Shown here piece by piece: positions 9,399 to 17,545 of a stretch of DNA of 64,000 nt. Source of the DNA: Candidatus Nitrosotalea sp. TS (GTDB lineage Archaea; Thermoproteota; Nitrososphaeria; Nitrososphaerales; Nitrosopumilaceae); assembly GCF_011319465.1 (NCBI RefSeq), contig NZ_RCMB01000007.1, positions 124,001 to 188,000 of the forward strand, given 5' to 3'. The notes below the pieces were generated by a model, which was not told the DNA's origin, searched no databases, and saw only the letters and a list, made by a program, of their open reading frames with translations. The translations under genes were made by a program, and so were the position numbers. Each line of letters opens with the position of its first letter. Position 1 is the stretch's first letter.

Positions 9399-9689
9399 AT
9401 GCCATTGAGTCCTGAATTTAAAAAATATTTAGAAGAAACAATTCATGGCATAATAATTGGAATTCCAACATTGAAAAAAGAATATCCAAAGTTCAAAAAT
9501 GACTGGAAGTTTAGCAGTGAATTTGATTTTCTTTACGGCTGTATCGTAGGTCAGATACTTGGCAGCAGTCTTACTGCCTTCAAGATGATACATAACAGGG
9601 AAGCCAAAACGGATGAAATTTTATCAATTGGAGAACTAATCGAATCATATTTTCCACTGATTCGAGACGAGATACAAAACGCATCTTGA
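9399..9689 (+). CDS. Hypothetical protein, 96 aa
   Basis: A mixed helical protein with a moderately hydrophobic centre (FLYGCIVGQILGSSLTAFKM) and no signal peptide. A TATA-like stretch TTTAATAC at 9369-9376 lies about 26 nt before ATG 9399, suggesting a leaderless transcript. An imperfect palindrome (CATTGA/TCAATG) sits just upstream at about 9342-9361. Function unknown. Confidence 0.6.
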   Translation: MPLSPEFKKYLEETIHGIIIGIPTLKKEYPKFKNDWKFSSEFDFLYGCIVGQILGSSLTAFKMIHNREAKTDEILSIGELIESYFPLIRDEIQNAS

Positions 9690-9725
9690 CTTGTACTTGT
9701 AATCTTTTGTGCTGTTATTATAATA

Positions 9726-9989
9726 TCATTTTCCTTTGGCAGACTTTGGCTTTTCGTATGTTTTTTTGAAAATCCTAATTGCTTCAAGATGCGAACAGTT
9801 TGCTTTCAGGCCTTTACCATGATGAAATTTGTAAAAATTCTTGAATCCCTCACACTCACAAGTCTCGGATGTTACAAAATAGGATTTCGCAGGATCACTT
9901 GAGGACTTGACCTGATAGAGATCATCTTCCACTTTAACTACGCCGTCTTTAGCTAAAGCCTTTGCCTTTTTGATAGTATTTGCGCTCAT
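9726..9989 (-). CDS. SWIM zinc-finger protein, 87 aa
   Basis: Contains CECEGFKNFYKFHHG...ANCSHLEA, the CxCx(n)CxH arrangement of SWIM zinc fingers, in the second half. The first half is a basic helix and a short beta unit (KVEDDLYQVKSSSDPAKSYFV). SWIM domains bind DNA or proteins. It is a stand-alone small version and its partner is unknown. Confidence 0.8.
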   Translation of the reverse strand: MSANTIKKAKALAKDGVVKVEDDLYQVKSSSDPAKSYFVTSETCECEGFKNFYKFHHGKGLKANCSHLEAIRIFKKTYEKPKSAKGK

Positions 9990-10040
9990 AGTTTAGCAAT
10001 TAGAGCCGTGTTTTAAAAAGTACTTGAAAAATACAGAGTA

Positions 10041-10271
10041 TTAACACTGTGCAAGAAGTATCAATGTAGAGCGAACTCCGTCAATGCGCCGGATTTTTTC
10101 AGAGACGGTAGTGTTGATTTCATCAATTGTCTTAGATTCTATTTCCGCCACTATGTCATAATGGCCTTCAGTGCCTCGCGCTTCAATTACTCTGTCTATT
10201 GCCTTTAGTTCTTCGAGTACTTGTTCTTCTTGTCCGTAGTCACATGCGATCATAACATATGCAGTTGGCAT
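10041..10271 (-). CDS. Stand-alone Lrp/AsnC RAM-domain protein
   Basis: A 76-residue ligand-binding (RAM) domain without any helix-turn-helix, starting MPTAYVMIACDYGQEEQVL and containing GTEGHYDIVAEIESKTIDE and RRIDGVRSTLIL. Such single-domain proteins form ring oligomers and may sense amino acids or modulate full-length Lrp regulators. Start ATG 10271. It is one of four such genes in this window (also at 12.4, 26.5 and 60.8 kb). Confidence 0.88.
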   Translation of the reverse strand: MPTAYVMIACDYGQEEQVLEELKAIDRVIEARGTEGHYDIVAEIESKTIDEINTTVSEKIRRIDGVRSTLILLAQC

Positions 10272-10406
10272 AATATCTATACAGCATCATGATATTTCAA
10301 TAAACCTACACAAACAGAGACAATATAGAAAAATACAACAAACGCAATTTTCCCGATTCACAACATTTAATCTTGTGACAATGACATTATCGTTGAGAAG
10401 CATATT

Positions 10407-10598
10407 ATGAAACAGGATGATGAATCTGAAGTTCTAAAAGGAATGTTTGAGGAGATAATGAAAATTGTTCGTCAAAAACAGATCAAGATGGAATCCATTG
10501 TGCAAAGAGCTACAGAACAGGATATGATCTCTCAGGATTCATTTAACAGAATTTACAAAATACTCAGCGATTACGGCAAGAAAAAACAGTGGATGTAA
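10407..10598 (+). CDS. Hypothetical helical protein, 63 aa
   Basis: A short, highly charged, all-helical peptide with heptad-like spacing (MFEEIMKIVRQKQIKMESIV), ending KKKQWM. No known domain is recognised. It has its own upstream AT-rich region and is convergent with the HTH gene that ends at 10606. It could be a small DNA- or protein-binding factor; the function is unknown. Confidence 0.5.
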   Translation: MKQDDESEVLKGMFEEIMKIVRQKQIKMESIVQRATEQDMISQDSFNRIYKILSDYGKKKQWM

Positions 10599-10605
10599 TG
10601 CAGTA

Positions 10606-11058
10606 TCAGGATTCAGGCCAGTTGGCGCCGCATGAATAACATATGCTTCTTACACCATTGTATCTCTCATCATAGTACACACCACAGTTCAAAGATTCGC
10701 ATCCCAGACAATTAACAAGGTTGTCAGAATCAAAGACAATGGTCTGCGAAGGAAATTTGTGATTTAAAAGCACCATTATTGGATGCGCCTTGCTCTTGTA
10801 AACTGCATATTTTCTTCCATCTACTATTACAGAAGTATAGACTTGAATGAGATCACATTTCTTTAGATTTTTGATCTTTTTGTACGCCAATGCTAACGAG
10901 ATCTTGCATTCTTTGCTTATGTCAAGTGCAGACTTTGGCGAATCAGTCAGCGATTCCAGTATTTTTCTAGAATATTTATCGCCAAGAATCTTGAAGATGG
11001 CATTAACGGTGGACTCGTCTTCTACTGTTTTTCCTCTGAGTATCAATTTCATATTCAT
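10606..11058 (-). CDS. HTH transcriptional regulator with C-terminal Cys-rich end
   Basis: An ArsR-like winged helix occupies residues 18-95 (LGDKYSRKILESLTDSPKSALDISKECKISLALAYKKIKNL). The C-terminal 45 residues contain five Cys (CLGC, NCGV, CYSCGANW) that could form a zinc site. It has no transmembrane segment. The related regulator at 45222-45554 has the same layout of HTH followed by a Cys-containing tail. The target is unknown. An unexplained structured stretch lies just upstream at 11141-11300. Confidence 0.75.
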   Translation of the reverse strand: MNMKLILRGKTVEDESTVNAIFKILGDKYSRKILESLTDSPKSALDISKECKISLALAYKKIKNLKKCDLIQVYTSVIVDGRKYAVYKSKAHPIMVLLNHKFPSQTIVFDSDNLVNCLGCESLNCGVYYDERYNGVRSICYSCGANWPES

Positions 11059-11140
11059 GATATACCACGTTCCAGCAAATCGCTGTTTGACTATGGTTTT
11101 AAGACTCTGAAATAAAAAGAAATCTGTAACAGCAGTTAGA

Positions 11141-11300
11141 GCACCTATGAAAAGGCAGAGGCGTTTTTGCCCCAGGGTGCAACTACCTGTCGGCTACAGC
11201 ATACCAGGCAAGAGGGGATGGGTTGCAAGCTAGTCAAAAAAATCTTGGAGAGGAGCCTTTGGTAGGAATCCCCTCCAATGCGAAGGCCGCTTGCCTGCCA
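11141..11300 (+). ncRNA. Candidate structured RNA with alternative stems
   Basis: No gene occupies 11059-11538. Within it, 11206-11212 pairs perfectly with 11290-11296 and 11212-11219 with 11268-11275 (8 bp). Smaller stems at 11187-11190/11196-11199 and GCACC/GGGTGC (11141-11145 with 11175-11180) precede them. A competing helix, 11245-11253 with 11270-11278, excludes the 8-bp one. This GC-rich block stands out from AT-rich surroundings. It lacks the conserved RNase P and SRP motifs; the class and the strand are undecided. Confidence 0.4.
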
Positions 11301-11538
11301 AACGACTGACTAAGAGACACTGTTCCAATGCAAAAAAAGATCGTTTGGGTAAACCTTCTGCATAACATTACACAAAATGGCATATAGAAGTCCCTCACAA
11401 TTAGAGCTTAATTTTCATAATCTTAGCTGATTTGTCAGAATACTAGCTTTTTGTCTGACATATTTTTTGTCACAATTTTTGTCGTTATCAGGTACAATTC
11501 AGATACAAAAACTCCAGACATGCAGTCACAGTTTCATG

Positions 11539-11898
11539 TTAAGACTTTTTATCTTCTGAATTATCATGATCGTGGTTTGAGTTGGGCTCGGTGGACAGGA
11601 TGAGTAGACCATCGTCTAAGAAGAGAGTAATCAATTTCACTTTTTCCTTGGATGTTATCATCCAGTTGGTCTTGCCAAGTGCTTCATTGAACATGTCCTC
11701 CCATGAGGCTTTGACTGACGCTTGATAATGAGCCATACTGCTCAGTTCTTCATCAAGCAGAGGCGCAGCATCTGGGCTTCTAGCAAAGGATATCAATTTT
11801 CTGTCTTTTATTCTCCCTACAAAGCGAACAGATCTATCTAGACCTAAGATCTGCATGCATGAATCCATCTGCTTGAAGCTTTGTGTCAATTTCAACAT
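11539..11898 (-). CDS. DUF6659-like (roadblock-like) protein
   Basis: About 120 residues. Its central motif LDRSVRFVGRIKDRKLISFAR matches the paralogues at 30.2, 57.9, 58.5 and 58.9 kb (pattern IRF-x-G/T-I-x-x-x-G-K), followed by a helix and a hydrophobic strand (KVKLITLFLDDGLLILST). The fold appears to be the small roadblock/longin-like type common in Nitrososphaerota. The tail is His/Asp-rich (NSNHDHDNSEDKKS). ATG 11898 is taken as the start. Function unknown. Confidence 0.6.
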   Translation of the reverse strand: MLKLTQSFKQMDSCMQILGLDRSVRFVGRIKDRKLISFARSPDAAPLLDEELSSMAHYQASVKASWEDMFNEALGKTNWMITSKEKVKLITLFLDDGLLILSTEPNSNHDHDNSEDKKS

Positions 11899-12103
11899 GA
11901 ACGATACCAAAAAGGAGATTTAATCCTATGTATGACTGTGATTAATACATATACGATCGCAGTAGATTTTGAAATTTCATTATTAAAAATTGAAAAAAAG
12001 TACAAAAAATCTTGGCAAGATAATCAAGTCTGGAATCTAATTTAACTAATATTTGTAACATGCAGATTCAGGAATGCAGTTACAGATCATGAGGTTTTCA
12101 AAT

Positions 12104-12316
12104 TTATGTCCATGATTTCGGGTCTTTTTTCCAGATACGAACGCCATCAACGAAGACCTGCTTTTCTTCTTCAAACACGGTATGCCACCTACCATCATGA
12201 GGAAACATGGTATTCATCTCATGTACTTTCTCATTAGTGGGCGGAGTATTCATTAGTGCACCCCATCGCATATTTTCAATTTTTGGCATTATTTCATTGA
12301 TGTCACGCATAACCAT
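12104..12316 (-). CDS. Hypothetical protein, 70 aa
   Basis: A small soluble protein with MRWGALMNTPPTNEKVHEM and a terminal WHTVFEEEKQVFVDGVRIW segment that looks like two beta strands. It is Trp-rich for its size (four Trp). No family is recognised. Start ATG 12316 or 12310. The frame is clean and it stands alone between the DUF6659-like and RAM genes. Confidence 0.55.
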   Translation of the reverse strand: MVMRDINEIMPKIENMRWGALMNTPPTNEKVHEMNTMFPHDGRWHTVFEEEKQVFVDGVRIWKKDPKSWT

Positions 12317-12379
12317 TCCATTAGCAGGCGTCTTTTATTTGCTTTTTTTAAAAATCATGATCTAGGAGAAATACAAGAG

Positions 12380-12631
12380 TTAGATTTCTTGCTCTTCGTT
12401 GACCAGCATTGTAATGGTGGAGACGATCTTGTTCACTCTTCTTATTTTACCAAGCATGTTTCTTACGTCTTCCATATTTCCACACTCTATTTTGGCAATT
12501 ATATCATACACCCCATAAACTCCTTGAATCTCATACTTGACAGACTGGCCAGTCATGATTTCATTTATTTTCGATATTATCTCGACTTCGGAATTTGGCT
12601 GGCTATTTAGTAGAATGTATGCAGTTGGCAT
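12380..12631 (-). CDS. Stand-alone Lrp/AsnC RAM-domain protein
   Basis: A RAM domain of about 83 residues: MPTAYILLNSQPNSEVEII, then QGVYGVYDIIAKIECGNMED and a final ITMLVNEEQEI. No DNA-binding domain is present. ATG 12631 is preferred over the preceding GTG because it matches the MPTAY start of the paralogue at 10271. Two palindromes lie upstream at 12647-12667 and 12728-12743. Confidence 0.85.
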   Translation of the reverse strand: MPTAYILLNSQPNSEVEIISKINEIMTGQSVKYEIQGVYGVYDIIAKIECGNMEDVRNMLGKIRRVNKIVSTITMLVNEEQEI

Positions 12632-12646
12632 CACAGTATTTAGGAA

Positions 12647-12667
12647 TCCATACTATTTCAGTATGGA
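12647..12667. promoter_or_regulatory. Palindrome upstream of a RAM gene
   Basis: TCCATACT and AGTATGGA form a perfect 8-bp inverted repeat with a 5-bp spacer, 16 bp before the RAM gene start at 12631. It could be a regulator binding site or a hairpin in the leader. Confidence 0.4.
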
Positions 12668-12727
12668 CCCATTACAAACCCACATACAATTTTTCACATA
12701 ACCAAGATAACAGAGTAAAACATCTAG

Positions 12728-12743
12728 TCCCCTAACTAGGGGA
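12728..12743. repeat. Short perfect palindrome
   Basis: TCCCCTA and TAGGGGA, separated by two bases, form a 16-bp palindrome in the 270-bp gap between the RAM gene and the zinc-ribbon gene. The GC-rich block stands out locally. Function unknown; an operator or hairpin is possible. Confidence 0.3.
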
Positions 12744-12908
12744 TTCACTGGCTATGAACATACACGCCAATGTTTCTTTCTTTGGTTTGTTGTCTGTGAT
12801 ATAATACGTGATCACGAAATAAAAGACTATCCAACAGGCAAAGTAATCTATTTGTAATTTCAATTTCTACACAGTGAGCTTTATTACTTTGGCTGACGAA
12901 TAATACAC

Positions 12909-13040
12909 ATGAGAAAAGAATTCTGCCACGTTTGTAAAGAAGGCGGCAAACAATGCGTCGATGTCGATACCAAGGGTGAAGTGTACCTCAAAATGTTTGA
13001 GGTAAAATGCTCAAAATGCGGGGCTCCTTTGGCAGTCTGA
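12909..13040 (+). CDS. Small zinc-ribbon protein, 43 aa
   Basis: Encodes MRKEFCHVCKEGG...KCSKCGAPLAV with two CxxC knuckles about 25 residues apart, a zinc-ribbon pattern. ATG at 12909 and TGA at 13038-13040. It is 72 bp upstream of psmB on the same strand and could share a promoter region. The role is unknown; such small zinc ribbons often bind nucleic acid or other proteins. Confidence 0.6.
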   Translation: MRKEFCHVCKEGGKQCVDVDTKGEVYLKMFEVKCSKCGAPLAV

Positions 13041-13112
13041 TATCATCCATATTTTTGTGACTAGGTTCAGGAGATTACCAGTCAATTAATTCCCTACTGC
13101 CGTATAGATGTC

Positions 13113-13688
13113 ATGACAACAATCGTAGGAATCAAGACAAGAGATGGAGTAGTCTTGGGCTCAGACAAAAGAGCAAGCAAAGGATTCTTCATCGGATCAA
13201 AGATAGTCCAAAAGATTGCAAAAATAGATGAGACGTTAGCAGTGGCAATCGCAGGTCAGCTCTCTGACGCAGAATACATAATCAAGGTAGCAAAGGCCGA
13301 GAGAAGATTGATGGAACTTCGAAGAGGATTTCCTCTAACTGTAAAAGAGTCTACCAGATTGATTGCAAATCTAGCATATTCTGGCTTGAGAAATTATCAG
13401 CCATATTATGTAGAGTTGCTTGTGGCAGGAGTAGACCAACATGGCGCGCACGTATATGCAGCTGACATGAGTGGTGCCATAACAGCAGAAGACTTTGCCT
13501 CATCAGGCTCTGGTTCTCCCATTGCATACGGAGTGCTTGAAAGCTTGTACAACAAGGAGATCAAAAATGAGCAAGCAAAGGAGATTGCCACGCGAGCTGT
13601 TGCCGCTGCAATGGAGCGAGACCCAGGCTCTGGCAACGGAATAGATGTGTTGGCAATACCAATGATAACAAGGGAGGTTGCTGCATAA
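13113..13688 (+). CDS. psmB: Proteasome beta subunit
   Basis: The proteolytic subunit of the 20S proteasome. The protein begins M-TTIVGIKTRDGVVLGSDKRAS with no propeptide, so removal of Met would expose Thr1. With that numbering, Asp17 and Lys33 fall exactly where the catalytic triad requires, and SGSGSP and GNGIDVLAI are also present. It should be active. The 191 residues match a mature beta subunit. The TAA is directly followed by the ATG of psmA, so the two are co-transcribed. Confidence 0.95.
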   Translation: MTTIVGIKTRDGVVLGSDKRASKGFFIGSKIVQKIAKIDETLAVAIAGQLSDAEYIIKVAKAERRLMELRRGFPLTVKESTRLIANLAYSGLRNYQPYYVELLVAGVDQHGAHVYAADMSGAITAEDFASSGSGSPIAYGVLESLYNKEIKNEQAKEIATRAVAAAMERDPGSGNGIDVLAIPMITREVAA

Positions 13689-14363
13689 ATGTCAGAATCT
13701 AGTCCAAACTCTGGAAGGTTTCCATTCTATGGGCCTCAGGGCAGACTTGTTCTGGTGGACAGCGCGCTTGAAGCAGTAAGTCGCGGGTCAACAACTATTG
13801 GAATCAGGACTCCAAAGTTTGCCATACTTTCAAGCCAGATAAAACCAACGCACCCATTGATAGAGCCATCTGAGAAAATATTCTCAATTGATTATCACGT
13901 AGGTGCCACGGGTTCAGGATACATTGGAGACATCTTGCAGCTAATTGACACCCTAAGACTAGAAGCTCAGAAACACAAATTGACGTATGAGAGCCCGATA
14001 GATACAGATTCTCTGGCAAAACATCTCAGCACTTACCTACACAACTATACAACGTATGCTGTAAGACCACAGGCTGCTTCAATCATACTGGCTGGCGCAG
14101 ACGAGACTGGAGTACAGATGTACCAAGTTGACCCAAGTGGTACTTTCTTTAGAGGCTCTGGTTTTGCCATAGGTCAGGCAGCTGACATGGCGCTGGATGT
14201 AGTGACAAAGGAGTACAGTGCGGATTTGACCCAGCAGCAGGCCATAGATCTATCAAAGAAGGCAATAGAGAAAGCGCTCGGTGAGAAACCAATTGTTGAG
14301 ACAGGCATTGTTCTTGCAGGCGAAAATACGTTCCACAAGATTCCCTTTGAGAAGGGAAACTAA
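13689..14363 (+). CDS. psmA: Proteasome alpha subunit, divergent
   Basis: Alpha-type fold with GRLVLVDSALEAVSRGSTTIGI, IEPSEKIFSIDYHVGATGSG and a matching C-terminal helix region, 224 residues. Alpha subunits form the gated outer rings of the 20S particle. The N-terminus (MSESSPNSGRFPFYGPQGRL) lacks the conserved YDR gating motif that normally precedes the PDGRL segment. It therefore looks like a divergent paralogue rather than the main alpha; a canonical psmA is not in this window. It starts immediately after psmB. Confidence 0.85.
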   Translation: MSESSPNSGRFPFYGPQGRLVLVDSALEAVSRGSTTIGIRTPKFAILSSQIKPTHPLIEPSEKIFSIDYHVGATGSGYIGDILQLIDTLRLEAQKHKLTYESPIDTDSLAKHLSTYLHNYTTYAVRPQAASIILAGADETGVQMYQVDPSGTFFRGSGFAIGQAADMALDVVTKEYSADLTQQQAIDLSKKAIEKALGEKPIVETGIVLAGENTFHKIPFEKGN

Positions 14364-14381
14364 CTTTTTTATTTTTTTAGA
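14341..14381 (+). terminator. Terminator at the end of psmBA
   Basis: TTCCCTT/AAGGGAA, a perfect 7-bp inverted repeat with a 4-nt loop at 14341-14358, overlaps the last codons of psmA. It is followed by U-rich sequence at 14366-14380. In archaea the U-tract is the main termination signal; the hairpin may help or be coincidental. Confidence 0.5.
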
Positions 14382-14407
14382 TATACGGTATTCACAGAGT
14401 CGTATTT

Positions 14408-15043
14408 TCAGTTATATTGATTGAAAGAATCCAAACTATTCCTTCCGCTAGGTTTTGTCTTCTGGAATACTTTGGTTATTTGCTCAAATATGTGATATGC
14501 ACTTACCATGGCTTCTGCCTTGCTTTTGTCTCCTATGGCATTGCTCTCTACTACTGCGTATCTTGATACAATCTTGAGATTGACTTGGAACTTGTCACCG
14601 TTGGCCCATTGTAGCACATATCCTCCGTCTCCATCTATCAATCCCATCCATCTCAAATTACCAAACCATTTTCCGACAAGCTTGTTTACAATTTCTTCAA
14701 CCTCAACAGTGCTTGGAATGTACAGCTGAAGTACCTGGACAAATTGAATGTGTTGTTTTGATATTTTCCTAGACAAGTTCTCAAGATCCAACCTAGACCT
14801 CTTGACTAGAATTGATCTTAGGTTCTTACTTGGCCTATAACCAGCCTCGCTTTTCTCTACAAGACCGGAATTTTCCAATCTATGCAGAGATCTTGATAGA
14901 CTTTGCTGGTGCATTCCCAGTTTTCTTGCCAAGCCATTGAAAGTGTACTGATTATCAGCTAAATCATTATCTTGGTTTAATATCGACAAAACTTTCTTGT
15001 CATTTGCTTGAAAGTCATCAAGCGATATTCCAGTACGAGTCAT
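14408..15043 (-). CDS. Winged-helix transcriptional regulator
   Basis: A MarR-like winged helix at residues 15-75 (YTFNGLARKLGMHQQSLSRSLHRLENSGLVEKSEAGYRPS) is joined to a C-terminal domain of about 120 residues with LRWMGLIDGDGGYVLQWANGDKFQVNLKI, which looks like a beta-rich sensor. No membrane segment is present. ATG 15043 is preferred to the preceding TTG. A short acidic ORF overlaps the start in another frame. The target is unknown; convergent psmA lies downstream. Confidence 0.7.
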   Translation of the reverse strand: MTRTGISLDDFQANDKKVLSILNQDNDLADNQYTFNGLARKLGMHQQSLSRSLHRLENSGLVEKSEAGYRPSKNLRSILVKRSRLDLENLSRKISKQHIQFVQVLQLYIPSTVEVEEIVNKLVGKWFGNLRWMGLIDGDGGYVLQWANGDKFQVNLKIVSRYAVVESNAIGDKSKAEAMVSAYHIFEQITKVFQKTKPSGRNSLDSFNQYN

Positions 15044-15134
15044 CAATTATGAGTTGCACTATCTTGTCATCTAGTGTTATTTCTTTTTCCTCCTTTTTTT
15101 CCTCGATCTCAGTCTTGATTTCTTTGTTTTCCAT
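15018..15134 (-). CDS. Possible small acidic/basic ORF, 38 aa
   Basis: ATG 15134 opens a very charged peptide (MENKEIKTEIEEKKEEKEIT...) that ends at TGA 15018, overlapping the start of the regulator by 26 bp. It may be a translationally coupled leader peptide, or the true N-terminus of the regulator split off by an indel. The evidence is limited to the ATG and the biased composition. Confidence 0.25.
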   Translation of the reverse strand: MENKEIKTEIEEKKEEKEITLDDKIVQLIIDDSYWNIA

Positions 15135-15182
15135 TTTTTCTATCCCATAATGAGCTTGCTACTTATTTAAGGATAGGCGACA

Positions 15183-15440
15183 TTATCGCGCTATCTCTTC
15201 CTGTCTTGTCACCATATTGGTCAAAGATTTGTACAGTATGTTTAGTCTATTTTTTCTTGACCTTGCATTTCTTGAGCTTAGTCTTAATTTATTATTGCAA
15301 CACGGACAGCGATACAGAGGATATGAATTTACATCAATGAAGACACCGCACACAGAGCACGGTCTCTGTCCTGCCACGAATCTGAATCCGTCAGATGGTC
15401 TTTTTGCTGCAAACCTATTGCATATTCCTTTACATCTCAA
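15183..15440 (-). CDS. Zinc-ribbon protein, 85 aa
   Basis: Contains CxxxC near the N-terminus and then RPCSVCGVFID...YPLYRCPCCNNKLRLSSR, which gives two CxxC pairs suited to zinc binding. The rest is strongly basic (ARSRKNRLNILYKSL), compatible with nucleic-acid binding. It starts at TTG 15440. I recognise the general type as a conserved small Nitrososphaerota protein but no defined function. Confidence 0.65.
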   Translation of the reverse strand: MRCKGICNRFAAKRPSDGFRFVAGQRPCSVCGVFIDVNSYPLYRCPCCNNKLRLSSRNARSRKNRLNILYKSLTNMVTRQEEIAR

Positions 15441-15590
15441 AAATTATCAATTCTCCTTTTGACAGGTACAAAAATGCACATAACTTTGATTTGATACGAC
15501 ATTGATAAAGTGACTAATATCCAATAAACCTAGTCACAGGTACTGCATACACCAATGGATTGGCCAAATATGTTATCATCACTAATAGAT

Positions 15591-16388
15591 CTAATTCTTG
15601 TTTCTAGTTGCAAAAGCATATCCAAATGATGTTGATACTATTGCAACAGCCAAGACAGGGCCTGTAAATTCTGGCATGACAGAGGATTTTGTCAATATTT
15701 CATACGAAGCAACGAATGCAACTATCATTGCTGCACCACTCAAAGCGTATGACATGTATCTAAATCCACGAGTATTGAATATCCTTGAAAATGCAGAACG
15801 AAGTATTACACTGTCAAAAGTATCAATTGGAATCATGCCCAGAGCAAAGAATCCTGCCAATATCAATGCGGATTGGACACCTGTAGTAGCTGATGCCACC
15901 GCAGATAACGAAATGGCTGAAATTTGCGTTGCAGTATCAAATCCAAGGCCAAATACCAGACCAGTTACAAGTGCAGACCCGACAGGACCTAGCATTCCTG
16001 TTTTGCTGAGAATTTTGCTTGCAAGTATCGCAGAGCCGCTTTTCCCCCATTTCTTCATGGAGTAGATGTTAATTGTTCCTATTACACCCAAGGCGATAGC
16101 CCCTATCACTCCGCCCCAAAAGGCCAGATTACCAGTACTAGTCATGCTGCCAATGACATAGATTATGAAAACCATTTCTGCCAATACGGATATCATATGG
16201 CCTGCACTGAATCCTGCACCTACCCATCTCGATCTCTTGATTGCATTATGTAGTCGAACCAGGTTATCAATAGCCGTAATATGATCAACGTCAAGAGCAT
16301 GACGCATGCCAAGCAAAATCATTGTTGGAAGTGATACAGCGATAAACGGCCACATGTCTACCAAATTAGATTTTCCCCATCTCAGCAA
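15591..16388 (-). CDS. Nickel/cobalt permease, NiCoT/NicO-like
   Basis: A polytopic membrane protein of 265 residues. The metal-site motif RHALDVDHITAIDN in an early helix and the second signature GLGFDTATQ are hallmarks of high-affinity nickel transporters. Such permeases bring Ni(II) across the cytoplasmic membrane, for example for urease. No metallochaperone or urease gene lies in the window. The frame is intact. Downstream of a run of copper-related surface genes on the same strand, but with its own 140-bp upstream gap. Confidence 0.9.
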   Translation of the reverse strand: MLRWGKSNLVDMWPFIAVSLPTMILLGMRHALDVDHITAIDNLVRLHNAIKRSRWVGAGFSAGHMISVLAEMVFIIYVIGSMTSTGNLAFWGGVIGAIALGVIGTINIYSMKKWGKSGSAILASKILSKTGMLGPVGSALVTGLVFGLGFDTATQISAISLSAVASATTGVQSALILAGFFALGMIPIDTFDSVILRSAFSRIFNTRGFRYMSYALSGAAMIVAFVASYEILTKSSVMPEFTGPVLAVAIVSTSFGYAFATRNKN

Positions 16389-16532
16389 GTGATATGGATG
16401 TATGTTTTTAAATTTTGATGATTCCAGATTAATTGTGAAACAGACAGAAACTGTAGATCAATACATTTTTGACACAATTCCCAAATAGATTCCAACAATT
16501 TTAGATTAGATTTTAGTTTTCAACAGTGAGAA

Positions 16533-17372
16533 TCAATTACAAACAGGATTATTTTTACAATGAAGATTGGCACCGGTAAGAATGGCGCTGCCCAAATCTG
16601 CACTGCTCAAATCTACACCGTCGAAATTGGCATTAGTTAGATTCGCATAAGCAAAGCCAGTATCTTGGAGACTTGCTCCCCTAAAGTCAGCCCCTGAGAG
16701 GTCCGAGTTCATAAACAAGACACGGTCCAGGTTAGCATTTTTTAGTATTATTCCATGAAAGGTTGCCCATCTCATAGTACTGTCGTGAAGTATGGTTCCA
16801 GTCAGATTTGCATTATTCATTGTTACAAAGTTAAAGTCAGAAAACTGCGCATCAGTTGATACCATGCTAGCACCTGAAAGATTGGCACTTGAAAAATCAG
16901 TGTTTGCCATCTCTGCGTTATTGAGATTGGCACCGTTTAGGTTTGCCTCAACCAGATCTGCTTTGAAAAGATTAGCATGTGAAAGATTTGTTCCTTGAAG
17001 ATTTGAGCTATCAAGATGGGCGTGACTCAAATATTCGCCCGAATGATCACACCCATGCCAGTCCACAAGGGGGTAATTGTTGTCATTACAATTTTTAGAC
17101 TGTGAAATTACGCTAGGAGATGCAGTGGTAGTTTGGTTTACTGATACAGTTTCCTTGGATGAAAGACTTGTAATAAGATTATGGATTTCCTGCATGAATT
17201 GCTGGTCATTTATGTTACCTGAAAGCCAAATGCTTGCATTGTCTCTGAACCATTGAGGTATCTGCTGTCCAGTATCAGCACTTGCATAATTATGAGATGA
17301 TGTCAAGTTGAACAATAAGATAGTGACAAGAGCATAAACTACTGTAAGCATTGAGATTCTTTTTGGTGTCAT
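16533..17372 (-). CDS. Secreted pentapeptide-repeat protein with N-terminal Trp module
   Basis: Signal helix, then IPQWFRDNASIWLSGNINDQ, the Trp module found in several secreted proteins here, a Thr/Ser-rich linker, and about 28 pentapeptide repeats A(D/N)Lxx from residue 115 to the end (for example NLSHANLFKADLVEANLNG). Pentapeptide repeats form a right-handed quadrilateral beta-helix used in protein interaction. The terminal Cys pair (CKNNPVC) may form a disulfide. Frame intact. Extracellular role unknown. Confidence 0.82.
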   Translation of the reverse strand: MTPKRISMLTVVYALVTILLFNLTSSHNYASADTGQQIPQWFRDNASIWLSGNINDQQFMQEIHNLITSLSSKETVSVNQTTTASPSVISQSKNCNDNNYPLVDWHGCDHSGEYLSHAHLDSSNLQGTNLSHANLFKADLVEANLNGANLNNAEMANTDFSSANLSGASMVSTDAQFSDFNFVTMNNANLTGTILHDSTMRWATFHGIILKNANLDRVLFMNSDLSGADFRGASLQDTGFAYANLTNANFDGVDLSSADLGSAILTGANLHCKNNPVCN

Positions 17373-17545
17373 AAGCCTATATCTGAAAATATTTGGTCAA
17401 ATTAGATAATAAGGTACATGGTACATTTGATAGTTGTACCAAGATTGAAAATCCAAGACTGCGAATCAGGTACATGTTTTATCAAATGAATTTGGCGAAA
17501 ATATTGGTTGTGTGACATGTGTTTCTTTTTGTGCCCGGCCCAAAT

